Assembly (NCBI RefSeq): GCF_014652355.1
Contig: NZ_BMYQ01000013.1
Coordinates: 50,234-114,233 of the forward strand
From: Gemmobacter lanyuensis
Lineage (GTDB): Bacteria > Pseudomonadota > Alphaproteobacteria > Rhodobacterales > Rhodobacteraceae
Length of the DNA stretch: 64,000 nt
Reading direction: 5' to 3'
Made by a program: the position numbers and the translations under genes
The notes under the pieces: model-generated
The model's input: only the letters and a program-made list of their open reading frames with translations
What the model was told of the DNA's origin: nothing
Databases searched by the model: none
In this document: positions 8,735 through 17,982 of the stretch, one piece after another
Numbering within the stretch: the stretch's first letter is position 1
How the letters are laid out: the number at the start of each line of letters is the position of its first letter

Positions 8735-9655
8735 TCAGATCGTGGGGATGATCCAGTCGGGCCCGATGCGGGATGCCGCGATGAAGGGGGCCACATCGCG
8801 CCCTTTGAAAAGACCGTGGTCGGTGACAAGGATGGTGCCATGCCCCGCCGCCTGTCCGCCGAGAATATCGGTATGAAGCGTATCGCCCACCATGCCGAGC
8901 CGCCCGCCCCCGAGGCGCTCGGCCGCAATGGCGAAGGCATCTCCAAAGGGTTTGCCGAAGTATTCGACAGTAATTCCGGCACGGTCCTGCAGGTCATGTG
9001 CCCAGAATCCGGGTTCGACCGTCAGCCCGTCTTCGCGCGGGGCCACCAGATCGGGGTTGCCCACCAGAACCGGGCGCGGGTTGCGCTGCAGTGCGGCCAC
9101 CAGCCGATCCTGGTCGGCCACCGTCCAGCGCACGGCCGAGAGGAAGAGGAACCCTTCGGCCGCATCCCAATCGGTCAGATCGTGCAGATGGCGCAGGTCA
9201 GCTTCGGTATCGGCAAAGCGATCTTCGGCCGCCGCAATCGCCCCCCAGCACCGCCCGGCATGGGCGGTTTCCAGATGGCGGAACAGCACATCGCGGCTTG
9301 AGAGGATCTCCTCGGGGTGGATATCCAGCCCGAGGCGCTGGTATTTGTGGAAGGCCTCGGCGCTGGTGTAGCTGGCGGCATTGGTCAGGATGCAGAAGGG
9401 CTTTCCCAGCTGACGCAAAGACAAAAGACATTCAGCGGCGCCGACAATGGCCGTTTCACCGACATTTAGAACCCCGAAGGAATCAAAGAGATATCCGTCG
9501 AAATCTCCCAACGTGTCGCGCAGCCCCGCAGCCAGGCGCCCGGCGCCGGGAGTTCCGGCGGCGGGCAGCCGCGGGCGGATCGCCTCATAGCGCGCGAAGG
9601 CCGTGTCGAAGGCAAGGGTGGGCTGGGTGGCGGGCGGAGCTGTCATCCTGATCAT
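8735..9655 (-). CDS. HAD-superfamily phosphatase (NagD/TIGR01459-like)
   Basis: The 306-residue protein has HAD motif I as FDGYLFDSFGVLNVG, with a threonine/asparagine motif II in CILTNAASYT and the acidic motif IV in GMVGDTLHTDILGG. The large C2-type cap lies between them. These are features of the NagD-like branch that dephosphorylates small phosphometabolites such as glycerol phosphate, pyridoxal phosphate or sugar phosphates. HAD proteins of this branch also occur in rhizobial pentitol/tetritol loci (known precedent recalled, not checked). Here it follows the FGGY kinase by 24 nt and probably removes phosphate from an intermediate or a dead-end phosphorylated side product. Confidence 0.75.
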   Translation of the reverse strand: MIRMTAPPATQPTLAFDTAFARYEAIRPRLPAAGTPGAGRLAAGLRDTLGDFDGYLFDSFGVLNVGETAIVGAAECLLSLRQLGKPFCILTNAASYTSAEAFHKYQRLGLDIHPEEILSSRDVLFRHLETAHAGRCWGAIAAAEDRFADTEADLRHLHDLTDWDAAEGFLFLSAVRWTVADQDRLVAALQRNPRPVLVGNPDLVAPREDGLTVEPGFWAHDLQDRAGITVEYFGKPFGDAFAIAAERLGGGRLGMVGDTLHTDILGGQAAGHGTILVTDHGLFKGRDVAPFIAASRIGPDWIIPTI

Positions 9656-9679
9656 TTCTGTCGCGTTTCCGGGTCTGGA

Positions 9680-11200
9680 TCAACCGATGTCGGCCATGAC
9701 CTGCCGCAAGCGCAGGAAATGATCGCGCAGGGCGGGGTAGATGTCTTTGTAGAGGCCGTAGATGTGATCATATTTGGCGCTCTGTTGCGGCTGGGGGTCA
9801 TAGGTCTTGCCCACGCCGGTCATGGCGGCAGCGGCCTCTTCAACTGACCCGAAACACCCCGCGCCATAGGCGGCGAGGATGCCAGATCCCAGACAGGTCG
9901 CCTCGGGTTCGCGGGCGACGCTGACGGGTTTGCCCAGCACATCGGCAATGATCTGGCACCAGAGCGGGCTGCGTGCCCCGCCCCCCATCGCAAGGAAGCG
10001 GCGGATGGGCATGTCGCTTGCGGCCTCGGCCCCGGTGGTGGACAGGCGCTGCTCCATCGCGAGGCCCTCGAGAATGGCACGATACATATGGGCCTTGCCA
10101 TGGCGCCCGGTCAGCCCGAACAGCACGCCCCGAGCGGTGCTGTCCCAATAGGGGGTCAGAACCCCGGTCAGATAGGGCAGCGACAGCAGGCCGTCGGCAC
10201 CTGCCGGCAACGCGCTCGCCGCGGCCTCAAGAATTTGTTCGGGGTTCAGATCGAGGCCAAAGGGTCGATCGTCGATCCCGGAAAACTGCTGCACGAACCA
10301 GTTGAGGTTATAGGTCCCGCCGCCGAAGAAGGTCTCGAAGATATAGCTGCCGGGGACACCGCCCGTCATGGTGCGGAAAGAGCGGTCTGTGCCATAGCTC
10401 GCACTGAAGTTGCCCGAAACGATGCCGGTGCCAAGGTTCAGATAGGCCTCACCGGGCTTGGTGATGCCGACGCCAAGGCCCGCCGATTGCCCATCGCCCA
10501 GCCCCGCGATGACGCGCAGACCACGGTTCAGGCCCAAAAGCTCGGCCACATCATGGCGCAGGATGCCCAGCACCTCGCCGGGGGCGCAAAGTTCGGGAAA
10601 CTGGTCGGGGCGCAGCCCGACCTGCCCCACAAGGTCAGAGGACAACGTGAAGGTCCGCAGGTCCACCACCCCCAGCGGATCGACGCTGCCGTAAGAGGTG
10701 CGCCATTCACCCGTCAGGCGGTTCACCAGATAGGAATGGACATCGGCCACGCGATCCGTCGCCTCAAGGCAGCGGGGTTCGTGGTCTTGCAGCCAGGCCA
10801 GCTTGTACCAGCTGGTCGCGGTATTCGGCGGCTTACCAGTGATCTGATGGATATGGTCCGATCCGAGGCGGTTCACCTGATCGGTGGCGCGGGTATCGAG
10901 CCAGAGCATCGCCGGGCGCAGAGCATGGCCTTCCCGGTCAAGGCAGACAAAGGTTTCGCGTTGATGCGTGATGGAAATTGCCGCAAGCCGCGAGGGATCG
11001 ATCTGGCGGCAGGCAGAGCCAATGGCAGCGATGGTGGCGTTCCACCAATCAACCGGGTCCTGCTCGCCCCAACCCGGATGCAGCGAGGAATGGCTATAGG
11101 GCGCACGACCGACGCTGATGCTGGTGCCATCCAGCGACCAGACCACCGCCTTGGCCGCCGTGGTGGAACAATCCAGCCCCAGAACCAGATCACGCGGCAT
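9680..11200 (-). CDS. FGGY-family carbohydrate kinase
   Basis: The 506-residue kinase starts MPRDLVLGLDCSTTAAKAVVW, an FGGY phosphate-1 motif with the DxxTT core. The family's second-domain signature lies around SYIFETFFGGGTYNLNWFVQQ...GLLSLPYLTGVLTPYWD, followed by ARGVLFGLTGRH and the adenosine-binding MGGGARSPLWCQIIADVLGKPV. The last stretch is most like xylulose/ribitol-type kinases. The start at 11200 is preferred: it overlaps the upstream dehydrogenase stop by 11 nt and matches the family's usual N-terminus, while the longer frame adds 34 unrelated residues. It phosphorylates an imported polyol or ketose; the exact sugar is unknown. Confidence 0.88.
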   Translation of the reverse strand: MPRDLVLGLDCSTTAAKAVVWSLDGTSISVGRAPYSHSSLHPGWGEQDPVDWWNATIAAIGSACRQIDPSRLAAISITHQRETFVCLDREGHALRPAMLWLDTRATDQVNRLGSDHIHQITGKPPNTATSWYKLAWLQDHEPRCLEATDRVADVHSYLVNRLTGEWRTSYGSVDPLGVVDLRTFTLSSDLVGQVGLRPDQFPELCAPGEVLGILRHDVAELLGLNRGLRVIAGLGDGQSAGLGVGITKPGEAYLNLGTGIVSGNFSASYGTDRSFRTMTGGVPGSYIFETFFGGGTYNLNWFVQQFSGIDDRPFGLDLNPEQILEAAASALPAGADGLLSLPYLTGVLTPYWDSTARGVLFGLTGRHGKAHMYRAILEGLAMEQRLSTTGAEAASDMPIRRFLAMGGGARSPLWCQIIADVLGKPVSVAREPEATCLGSGILAAYGAGCFGSVEEAAAAMTGVGKTYDPQPQQSAKYDHIYGLYKDIYPALRDHFLRLRQVMADIG

Positions 11201-12665
11201 GGTCCACCCCTTTGGCCTGGGCCAGCACTTCATCCACGCGGGCCATGATGCGCGAGACGCCCGCCGCATCCAGCCAGCCGGACAGATAAAGCAGATCGGC
11301 AATCGTCAGACGTTCGCGCATGAATTGGCAATTGCCGATCACCCAGCGGGTCAGCTCTTCCGACGGCGCGGGTTTCAGCGCGTCAAACCGCATGGCCGAA
11401 CCGCCGCGTGACAGGTATTCGACAATCTTGGCCGTGTCGAAGACCAGCGCATCATGGGCCTGCCGGTGACGCGGCCAATCGGCAAAGAAGGCCTCGACGG
11501 CGGACCAGCTTTGCTGCAGTGCCAGCAGCTTGCTGCGGTAGCGGCCCTCACATTCCGCACCGATCGCGCCCGTGGGATCAAGATCGGCAAAGGCAGCGCG
11601 GCAGACCGCCAGCTGTTCCTCCAGATCGAAGGCGAGCATGGCCGCCGTCAGCGGGGTTTCCGACATGCGGGCGCAGAACACATCCCAGGCTGCGGCGGCA
11701 ATCACCGCCCCCACGCCCACCTGCGCGCCATGCTGGCTCATGGGGCTGTGGGTCTGGCTTGCGACCATGTCGAGCATATGACTGAAGAGATGCTCCATCC
11801 CGGACAGGGTAGCCGTGGTGCCGCCCGTGCCCGTGACGATGCCACGCAGCGACAGGGCGCGGGTCAGGCTTTCGGCAGCGGCAATATCGCCGCTCTGCAG
11901 GCCACGTGACCAATCTTCGATCCCGTAGCCACAGATCGCGAGAAGTTCGAGCAGCACCGGCGTGAACGAGCCGTCGACGCCCAGCTCAGACGCCAGATAC
12001 CAGTCCCCCGGCGCGCAGAACATCGACATCATCTCGCCCATGCCCGCCGCGGTCAGGAAGGCGGGCGCCTCGGCGATGGTGCGCACATCGGCCAGCACCG
12101 CATCGGGCCAACGGCTGAGCGCAGTCCTCTTGACCCCGTTCTGCAGCACGACCGAGAAATTGTCGGTGAACCCGTCGACCGAGGCCGCAGTCTGGATCAC
12201 CACATGCACCGGAACCCCCGCGCGGACCGAGGCGACCTTGGCCACGTCGGTTAGCGTGCCGCTGCCGACCGAGACGATGCAATCGGCGCCCTTCACGCGC
12301 GCGGCAGCCTCAGCCAGGATCGGTTCATCGGCATGCAGCACATCGCTGCCGTCATCCAGTTCCACGCGACTGACCCGGTGGCGCCGCGACAAAAGCGCGA
12401 TGACATCGGCCTTCAGATCGCGGCCTGCGCGGCGGATCACCACCGGATCGACCACCACCCGGATATCGGCGCCCCGATGCCCTGGCCCACCCGCCTCGGT
12501 GATATGCCGAGCCACCACGTCGATCAGATGGTCCAGCACGTTTTCCGCGATGATGACATCTTTCATACCAAGGTCGGCAAATTGCCCGCGCGGATCGTTG
12601 CGCTTCATGGCAGCGTTGATTCGGTCGAGATGCGACAGATCGTCAATCGAAAGTCCAAGCAGCAT
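11190..12665 (-). CDS. Iron-containing alcohol dehydrogenase, AraM / glycerol-1-phosphate dehydrogenase type
   Basis: This 491-residue protein has a dinucleotide motif in CIVSVGSGTLTDVAKVASV and the substrate loop TAASVDGFTDNFSVV characteristic of the AraM/G1PDH branch. Metal-ligand histidines lie in GMEHLFSHMLD and SQHGAQVGVG. It is about 100 residues longer than minimal G1PDH because of a C-terminal helical extension. Members reduce DHAP to glycerol-1-phosphate or interconvert related keto- and polyol-phosphates with NAD(P)H. The position between the importer and the kinase points to oxidation or reduction of the imported polyol or its phosphate. AAGGA lies 8 nt before the ATG. Confidence 0.85.
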   Translation of the reverse strand: MLLGLSIDDLSHLDRINAAMKRNDPRGQFADLGMKDVIIAENVLDHLIDVVARHITEAGGPGHRGADIRVVVDPVVIRRAGRDLKADVIALLSRRHRVSRVELDDGSDVLHADEPILAEAAARVKGADCIVSVGSGTLTDVAKVASVRAGVPVHVVIQTAASVDGFTDNFSVVLQNGVKRTALSRWPDAVLADVRTIAEAPAFLTAAGMGEMMSMFCAPGDWYLASELGVDGSFTPVLLELLAICGYGIEDWSRGLQSGDIAAAESLTRALSLRGIVTGTGGTTATLSGMEHLFSHMLDMVASQTHSPMSQHGAQVGVGAVIAAAAWDVFCARMSETPLTAAMLAFDLEEQLAVCRAAFADLDPTGAIGAECEGRYRSKLLALQQSWSAVEAFFADWPRHRQAHDALVFDTAKIVEYLSRGGSAMRFDALKPAPSEELTRWVIGNCQFMRERLTIADLLYLSGWLDAAGVSRIMARVDEVLAQAKGVDHAA

Positions 12666-12721
12666 CGCGGCGTTCCTTGTGACGCAGGTGACGGGACAGG
12701 TACGGAAAGGCAGCGAGGGTC

Positions 12722-13726
12722 TCAGCGCTGCGCGCTGCGTCGGTCCAGCATCACGGCGAGGATAATGGCAAACCCGATGACCACAGGCTGCAAGTTGGGC
12801 GAGACATTGATCAGCGCCATGCCGTTGCGAAGCACACCGATGATCATCAAGCCGATGAAAGTGCCCATCATGCCGCCCGATCCGCCAGCAAGGCTCGCCC
12901 CGCCGATCACGACCACGGCGATGACTGACAGCAGATCATTCACACCCGCGGTCGGATGGGCCGCGTCCAGACGGGACCCCACGATCAGCCCAGCCAGTGC
13001 AGCCAGGAAACCTGCGGCGACATAGACCATTACCTTGGCGCGGCGGGTGTTGATGCCCGAAAGACGCGCGACTTCCTCATTCCCGCCGATGGCATAAAGC
13101 GCCCGCCCCGAGGGTCGGAAGTAGAGCCAGAAAGCTACCACGAGATATACCGTGACGAGGATGACGAATTCCAGCGGCAGACCAAGCACCCGCGCCGAAG
13201 TGATGTCGGAAAACCAGGTCGGAAAGCCGGTCACCGGGCTGCCGTTGGTGATGAACAGCGCAAGGCCCGAACAGGCCGACATGGTGGCGAGCGTCGCGAC
13301 AAAGGGCTGGATGCGGCCGTAGGTCGACAGCACGCCATTCACGAAACCGATGAAGGCACCCAGCGCCAGACCCGCCAGCGTGGTCAGCACGAAAGGCACG
13401 CCCATGTCGCGGTAAAGCCAGGCATTGAGCATCAACGTCACCGCCAGCACTGCGCCGACCGAAAGGTCGATCCCCCCGATGATGATGACCAGCGCTGCAC
13501 CCGCCGCCATGATGCCGATCTCGGACATTTGCGAAAAGATGTTGAACATGTTGCGCGTCGTCAGGAAATAGGGCGACAGCGTCGAGAACACTATACAGAC
13601 CAGGATCAGCCCGATCAGCGGCCCCGGAATAAACCTCTGCACGGTCTTGATGGCGTTCAACATGGTCTTTTCCTTGCCCTTCTGCGTTGCACCGGTTTTC
13701 TGTCCGGTCTGATCCAGCACAGCCAT
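12722..13726 (-). CDS. Sugar ABC transporter permease (RbsC/BPD_transp_2 family)
   Basis: The 334-residue polytopic protein has 8-10 hydrophobic segments. It carries the family landmarks IGIMAAGAALVIIIGGIDLSVGAVLA, ALYAIGGNEEVARLSGINTRRAKVMVY (the cytoplasmic coupling region) and VVVIGGASLAGGSGGMMGTFIG. It is the only permease in this importer and should act as a homodimer, as in RbsABC. The start at ATG 13726 lies 1 nt after the ATPase stop, with GGGGG just upstream. ATG 13663 with its own AAGGA is a possible alternative. Confidence 0.93.
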   Translation of the reverse strand: MAVLDQTGQKTGATQKGKEKTMLNAIKTVQRFIPGPLIGLILVCIVFSTLSPYFLTTRNMFNIFSQMSEIGIMAAGAALVIIIGGIDLSVGAVLAVTLMLNAWLYRDMGVPFVLTTLAGLALGAFIGFVNGVLSTYGRIQPFVATLATMSACSGLALFITNGSPVTGFPTWFSDITSARVLGLPLEFVILVTVYLVVAFWLYFRPSGRALYAIGGNEEVARLSGINTRRAKVMVYVAAGFLAALAGLIVGSRLDAAHPTAGVNDLLSVIAVVVIGGASLAGGSGGMMGTFIGLMIIGVLRNGMALINVSPNLQPVVIGFAIILAVMLDRRSAQR

Positions 13727-13727
13727 T

Positions 13728-15248
13728 TCAGTTCCCCCCATGCGCGTCAGCGGAGCTGACCACGGCAAGCGACATGACACGTTCCGGTGTTGCTTCGGCG
13801 CGGGGCAGTTCGCCCCGGATGCGCCCGCCCGACATCACCATGACGCGGTGACAAAGACCCAGCACCTCTTCGAGTTCGGACGAAATGACGATCACACTGA
13901 TCCCCGAAGCTGCAAGTTCGCGGATGATTTCATAAATCGCCATCTTGGCGCCGACATCGACACCGCGTGTCGGTTCATCGACGATGAAGACGCGCGGCGT
14001 CTTCACCAGCCATTTCGCCAGCAGTACCTTCTGCTGGTTGCCGCCGGACATGGAACTGACCGGCAGCTCCATCCGGCCGCGAATGTCAAAGCGTTTCTGC
14101 TGCGTGCGGCCCAGATCGTCGATGGCCGCGGGCATCACCATGCCCGCCCGCGCCAGCCTGCGTTCCCAGGGCTGCGCGATGTTGCGCGCGGCCGACTGAT
14201 TGAGCGAGAGTCCCAGCCCCTTGCGGTCCTCCGAGACCATGACAATCCCGGCCTCGATCGCGTCGCGTGGCGAGGACAGGCGCAGCGCGCGCCCGTCCAG
14301 ACGGATTTCACCCGCCTCGATCAGGTCGGCGCCGGACAGCGCGCGGCCGACCTCGGACCGGCCCGCGCCGATCAGACCCGCAAGGCCCAGGATTTCGCCC
14401 TGCCGCAGGTCGAAGGAAATGTCGCGGAAGGCGCTGCCGCGCGACAGGCCCCGCACCTCAAGCACCGGGCGGTCGCCATTTGGGGCCGGGGCGCGATGTT
14501 CAAAAGTGAATTCGCGGCCCACCATGCCGTTGATCATTTGTTCCTTGCTGACTGAGGGGCCATCCCAATCGGCTACGCGCACGCCATCGCGGAAGCAGAC
14601 TACATGGTCGGCAATCGCCTTGATCTCGTCCAGACGGTGCGAGACGTAGATGATTGCGGTTCCGTTGCTTTTCAGCCGGCGCACCTGTTCGAAGATGCGT
14701 TCCGCATCCGCCTCGCCCAGCGAGGCCGTGGGTTCATCGAAGATCACGTAACGGGGTTTGCGGAGCAGCGCCTTGCAGATCTCAATCCCCTGCTGCACTG
14801 CCATCGACAGACCGCGCACCTGCCGGGCGGGATCAATGTCAAAGCCAAGTGCCTCCAGGATTTCGCGCGACTGGCGGATCATCTCCGCGCGGTCAACCCG
14901 GCCGCCGCGGGTGGGCTGACGGCCCAGAAAGATGTTTTCGGCCACGGAAAGATCGGGCAGCAGGCGGATTTCCTGATGTATCAGCACGACGCCGTGCTGC
15001 ATTGCCTCGGCCGGGGAATGGGGGGCATAGACCTCTCCGTCCAGCCACATTTGACCGCCCGAAGGCAGGATGCCACCGGCGATGATATTGTTGAACGTGG
15101 ATTTCCCGGCCCCGTTTTCGCCAATCAGCGCTACGACCTGACCGGGCAGGACAGAAAAATCCACCGACTTCAGCACCTGAACGGGACCGTAGCTCTTGCA
15201 AAGGCCGCGCACGTGCAGACCGGCGGCATGGGGTGCGGTGTCTAGCAT
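13728..15248 (-). CDS. Sugar ABC transporter ATP-binding protein, duplicated NBD (RbsA family)
   Basis: This 506-residue protein has two fused nucleotide-binding domains. In NBD1, Walker A is GENGAGKST (43-51), the signature is the family-typical degenerate LSMAVQQ (147-153) and Walker B is YVIFDEPTA (167-175). NBD2 has a degenerate Walker A GLIGAGRSE, a canonical signature SGGNQQKVLLAKWL and Walker B VFIVDEPTRGVDVG. This is the usual RbsA/XylG/MglA arrangement. The start at 15248 is chosen because the preceding 24 codons of the open frame are not family-like and AGGT lies just upstream. It drives uptake through the permease at 12722-13726. Confidence 0.94.
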   Translation of the reverse strand: MLDTAPHAAGLHVRGLCKSYGPVQVLKSVDFSVLPGQVVALIGENGAGKSTFNNIIAGGILPSGGQMWLDGEVYAPHSPAEAMQHGVVLIHQEIRLLPDLSVAENIFLGRQPTRGGRVDRAEMIRQSREILEALGFDIDPARQVRGLSMAVQQGIEICKALLRKPRYVIFDEPTASLGEADAERIFEQVRRLKSNGTAIIYVSHRLDEIKAIADHVVCFRDGVRVADWDGPSVSKEQMINGMVGREFTFEHRAPAPNGDRPVLEVRGLSRGSAFRDISFDLRQGEILGLAGLIGAGRSEVGRALSGADLIEAGEIRLDGRALRLSSPRDAIEAGIVMVSEDRKGLGLSLNQSAARNIAQPWERRLARAGMVMPAAIDDLGRTQQKRFDIRGRMELPVSSMSGGNQQKVLLAKWLVKTPRVFIVDEPTRGVDVGAKMAIYEIIRELAASGISVIVISSELEEVLGLCHRVMVMSGGRIRGELPRAEATPERVMSLAVVSSADAHGGN

Positions 15249-15291
15249 ATTACCTGTTCCGTGATAGGGCGGCGGAAATGAACCGGGGAGC

Positions 15292-15319
15292 TGCGGGCCC
15301 GAACGATGCCGGACCCGCA
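15292..15319 (-). terminator. Intercistronic hairpin after the sugar-binding protein gene
   Basis: TGCGGGCCCG (15292-15301) and CGGACCCGCA (15310-15319) pair with one mismatch around an 8-nt loop. The hairpin starts 9 nt after the binding-protein stop and precedes the ATPase. No T-run follows, so partial termination or 3' protection of the binding-protein mRNA is more likely than full termination. Confidence 0.55.
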
Positions 15320-15327
15320 AGGGACGC

Positions 15328-16302
15328 TTACTTCATGGCCTCGGCCGCCGGGCCATAGAAATCGACCGGCGAGATCGACTCCACGTTTTCGGCAGTGACC
15401 AGCACGGTGTCCTGATACTGAAGCTCGGGGATGGTTTCGCCGTTCAGCACCTTGATCGCGTTTTCGACGCCCATCTGGCCCATCTTGTAGGGGATCTGCG
15501 CCATGGTGGCCTGGGTCAGGCCCTCCTTGATGCCGTCGAACATGGTCGGGAACCCATCGATGCCGACCGAGATCAGGTCCTCACGGCCCGCCTCACGCGC
15601 GGCCTTCGCTGCGCCGAGCGACATGGCGTCGCTTTCCGCGAAAACGGCGGCCAAATCGGGGTTGGCGGTCAGGATGTTCTGGGTGGCCTTGAAGGCTTCG
15701 GTTTCATCCCAGTTGGCCGTCTGTTCGGCCACGACCTGGATGTCGGGGTGTTTGGTCAGTGCCTCTTGGCAACCCTGGGTGCGCTGGATTTCGGCGGTCG
15801 AACCCAGAACGCCATGCAGAATGGCGATCTTGCCCTTGCCGCCCATCTGGCCGAACATCCAGGTGCAAAGATCACGGGCCGCTTTCACACTGTCGGTGGC
15901 GATATAGGTCGCAAGTTCGCCCGAACCCGATTCCGGGCGCTGGTCCACGGCAATGACCGGGACGCCGGCCTTGTTGGCGGCCTTGACGCCCGCCGCCGCC
16001 GCAGTCGAATCCTGCGAGATGAAGACCAGCGCGCCGATGTTCTGCACCAGCAGGTTTTCGACCTGGTTCACCTGTTCGCGGCTGTCGTTGTTGGCGACGG
16101 CCACGGCGACCTCATAGCCCGCGGCCTCGGCGGCGGCCTTCATGCCGTCCAGCGCCGCAACATAGAACAGAGACTTCTGGTCGGCCACGGCAATGCCGAT
16201 CACAGGCTTGTCCTGTGCCAGGGTGACCGTCGGCGCCAGCGTCAAGGCGCAAGCTGCCCCCATCAGGCCGCGCAACACCATTCGTTTGGTTGCATTCATC
16301 AT
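15328..16302 (-). CDS. Sugar ABC transporter substrate-binding protein (RbsB/Peripla_BP_4 family)
   Basis: This 324-residue periplasmic protein starts MMNATKRMVLRGLMGAACAL and has a cleavable signal peptide ending near TLAQ. The mature part opens KPVIGIAVADQKSLFYVAALDGMKAAAEAAGYEVAVAVANNDSREQVNQVENLL, typical of ribose/autoinducer-type binding proteins. The hinge-proximal ALVFISQDSTAAA and VFAESDAMSLGAAKA segments are also family-like. The start at 16302 is supported by GGAGGAG about 8 nt upstream; the longer open frame adds 74 non-family residues. Paired with the permease and RbsA-type ATPase downstream, it defines the cargo of this operon, which cannot be named from sequence alone. Confidence 0.9.
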   Translation of the reverse strand: MMNATKRMVLRGLMGAACALTLAPTVTLAQDKPVIGIAVADQKSLFYVAALDGMKAAAEAAGYEVAVAVANNDSREQVNQVENLLVQNIGALVFISQDSTAAAAGVKAANKAGVPVIAVDQRPESGSGELATYIATDSVKAARDLCTWMFGQMGGKGKIAILHGVLGSTAEIQRTQGCQEALTKHPDIQVVAEQTANWDETEAFKATQNILTANPDLAAVFAESDAMSLGAAKAAREAGREDLISVGIDGFPTMFDGIKEGLTQATMAQIPYKMGQMGVENAIKVLNGETIPELQYQDTVLVTAENVESISPVDFYGPAAEAMK

Positions 16303-16379
16303 TTTCGTTTCTCCTCCGCATTGGAAATCTTGTTCTTGGGTCCCGAAGGCACGCGCGGTGCCTTCAGGTTTCTTTGGGC

Positions 16380-17051
16380 TCAGACCGGGCGGCCTTCGAG
16401 CCGGGTCTTCAATTCGCCCATGAACCGTGCCGCCAGCGCGCCATCCACGGCGCGGTGATCGCAGGTCAGGGTGAATTCGCTGATCTGCCGCCATTCCGGC
16501 GCTCCGTCGTTCCAGACGTTGCACATCCGGGTCGAGCCGACGGCTAGGATGGCCACCTGCGGCGGATTGATGATGGCGGTGAACTGCTTGACGTCGAACA
16601 TCCCGAGGTTCGACACCGTGAAGGTGCCGCCGATGACTTCGGCCACGGTGATGGAACCCGCGCGGACCCGCTCCACCAGGGCGCGGCGGCGTTCGGCGAT
16701 GCCTTCAATCGACAGGCTGTCGGTGCCATGAATGACCGGAACCGTCAGTCCGCGGGGCGACGCGACCGCCAGCCCGACATTAGCGACAGCGTATTGATAC
16801 ACGGCATCATCGCGATACAGCGCATTCATCGCCGGAAAGCGGATGAGTGTCTGAGCACAGGCATCAAGGATCACGTCGGTGACGGTAACGCCGGGGCGCC
16901 GCTGGTCTAGGGCGTGCTGCATGTCGATTTCGACGACAATGTCGAACATTGGCGCAGACCAGGCGGTCTGCATCGCGCGCGACATGACCTTTTCGGTCTT
17001 GGTGAGCGCGCGTACGGTGACCTGCGGGTCCTGTTCAAGCAGAGCGGTCAC
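16380..17051 (-). CDS. 2-oxoacid dehydrogenase E2 acyltransferase, catalytic core only
   Basis: This 223-residue protein corresponds to just the CAT-like catalytic domain of E2. It has the family's opening region (RALTKTEKVMSRAMQTAWSAPMF), the mid-domain GTFTVSNLGMFDVKQFTAIINPPQVAILAVG, and the active-site HxxxDG as DHRAVDG near the C-terminus. There is no lipoyl domain and no peripheral subunit-binding domain, whereas normal E2 chains carry both and exceed 400 residues. A separate lipoyl protein is encoded at 19756-19998. GTG 17051 is chosen because AAGGGGG lies 5 nt upstream and the start follows the aldolase stop by 10 nt; a TTG at 17081 would overlap the aldolase. Confidence 0.88.
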   Translation of the reverse strand: MTALLEQDPQVTVRALTKTEKVMSRAMQTAWSAPMFDIVVEIDMQHALDQRRPGVTVTDVILDACAQTLIRFPAMNALYRDDAVYQYAVANVGLAVASPRGLTVPVIHGTDSLSIEGIAERRRALVERVRAGSITVAEVIGGTFTVSNLGMFDVKQFTAIINPPQVAILAVGSTRMCNVWNDGAPEWRQISEFTLTCDHRAVDGALAARFMGELKTRLEGRPV

Positions 17052-17061
17052 GGCGGCCCCC

Positions 17062-17925
17062 TTATGCGGCAGCAGCGTCAAGGGCAGATTTGCCGATGCA
17101 GCCGTAGGATTTCATCTTGTCGATGGTGGCATCGATCATGCGGGTGCGGCCTTCGGCCATCGCTTCTTCCAACTGGCGATCCCCCTTGGCCCAGACCGCC
17201 TCGAACCCGGCGCGGAAGGCATGGCGCAAATCGGTATCGGCATTGAACTTGTGGACGCCTGCGGCGCGGGCGGCATCGACCTCTTGCTGCGTCAGACCCG
17301 AAGCGCCGTGCAACACAAGCGGAATGCCGGTCGCGGCCTTGATGTCCTTGATGCGCTGGATATTGATTGGCTCCAGCGGGATGCCCGGCACCACGCCATG
17401 CACGATGCCCACCGAAATCGCGAGATAGTCGATCCCGGTTTCGGCAACGAAGCGGCGGGCCTCTTCGACATCGGTATAATAGTCCTCCCAGTTCACCGAC
17501 TGACCCACATCCGGGATCTTGCCCAGCTCGGCTTCGACCGGAATGCCAAAGGCATGGGCGATTTCCACGATCTTGCGGGTGGTGGCGATATTCTCCTCAA
17601 AGGGCAGATGCGCGCCATCATACATGACCGAGCTGAAGCCAAGCTTGATCGCCTCAAGCACCTCATCCCAGGAGCCGTGATCAAGGTGGATGACATAATC
17701 AGCATTCGATTTTTCGGCGATGCGCTTGGTCATCTCAAAGGCGCGACGGACCCCCATATGCGGGATGATCGCGCGACCAACCTGCAGGAAGATGGGCGAG
17801 TTCGACCGCTCTGCCGCCCAGACCAGCGCCTCGGTCGTCTCTTCGTTGTGCATGTTGTAGGCGCCCACGGCATAGCCGCCGCGGCGGGCGTTCTCGATCA
17901 GCGACCGGGGGTTGGCTTGTTTCAT
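17062..17925 (-). CDS. Class II (zinc) fructose-bisphosphate/ketose-bisphosphate aldolase family
   Basis: This 287-residue aldolase has the Zn-site and catalytic motifs HLDHGSWDEVLEAI, EAELGKI, SVGIVHG and LHGASG, and the phosphate-binding KFNADTDLRHAF. Members make or cleave a C-C bond between DHAP and an aldehyde (fructose-1,6-bisphosphate, tagatose-1,6-bisphosphate, or simpler keto-phosphates). Because it sits among a polyol-phosphate dehydrogenase, kinases and a 2-oxoacid/acyloin dehydrogenase, it probably cleaves a pathway ketose phosphate into DHAP plus an aldehyde. It is 57 nt downstream of the GlpD-type gene and 10 nt upstream of the E2 core. Confidence 0.9.
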   Translation of the reverse strand: MKQANPRSLIENARRGGYAVGAYNMHNEETTEALVWAAERSNSPIFLQVGRAIIPHMGVRRAFEMTKRIAEKSNADYVIHLDHGSWDEVLEAIKLGFSSVMYDGAHLPFEENIATTRKIVEIAHAFGIPVEAELGKIPDVGQSVNWEDYYTDVEEARRFVAETGIDYLAISVGIVHGVVPGIPLEPINIQRIKDIKAATGIPLVLHGASGLTQQEVDAARAAGVHKFNADTDLRHAFRAGFEAVWAKGDRQLEEAMAEGRTRMIDATIDKMKSYGCIGKSALDAAAA

Positions 17926-17982
17926 CTCGGCATCTCCAGGAGGTTTTGGCGCGCCTGACCGGCCGCCGCAGTTTGGAAGGGG

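Noticed and set aside
9680..11302. Longer frame for the first FGGY kinase
   Set aside because: 34 additional Trp/Arg-rich residues before the conserved LGLDCSTT start; ATG 11200 gives the family N-terminus and a short overlap with the upstream gene.
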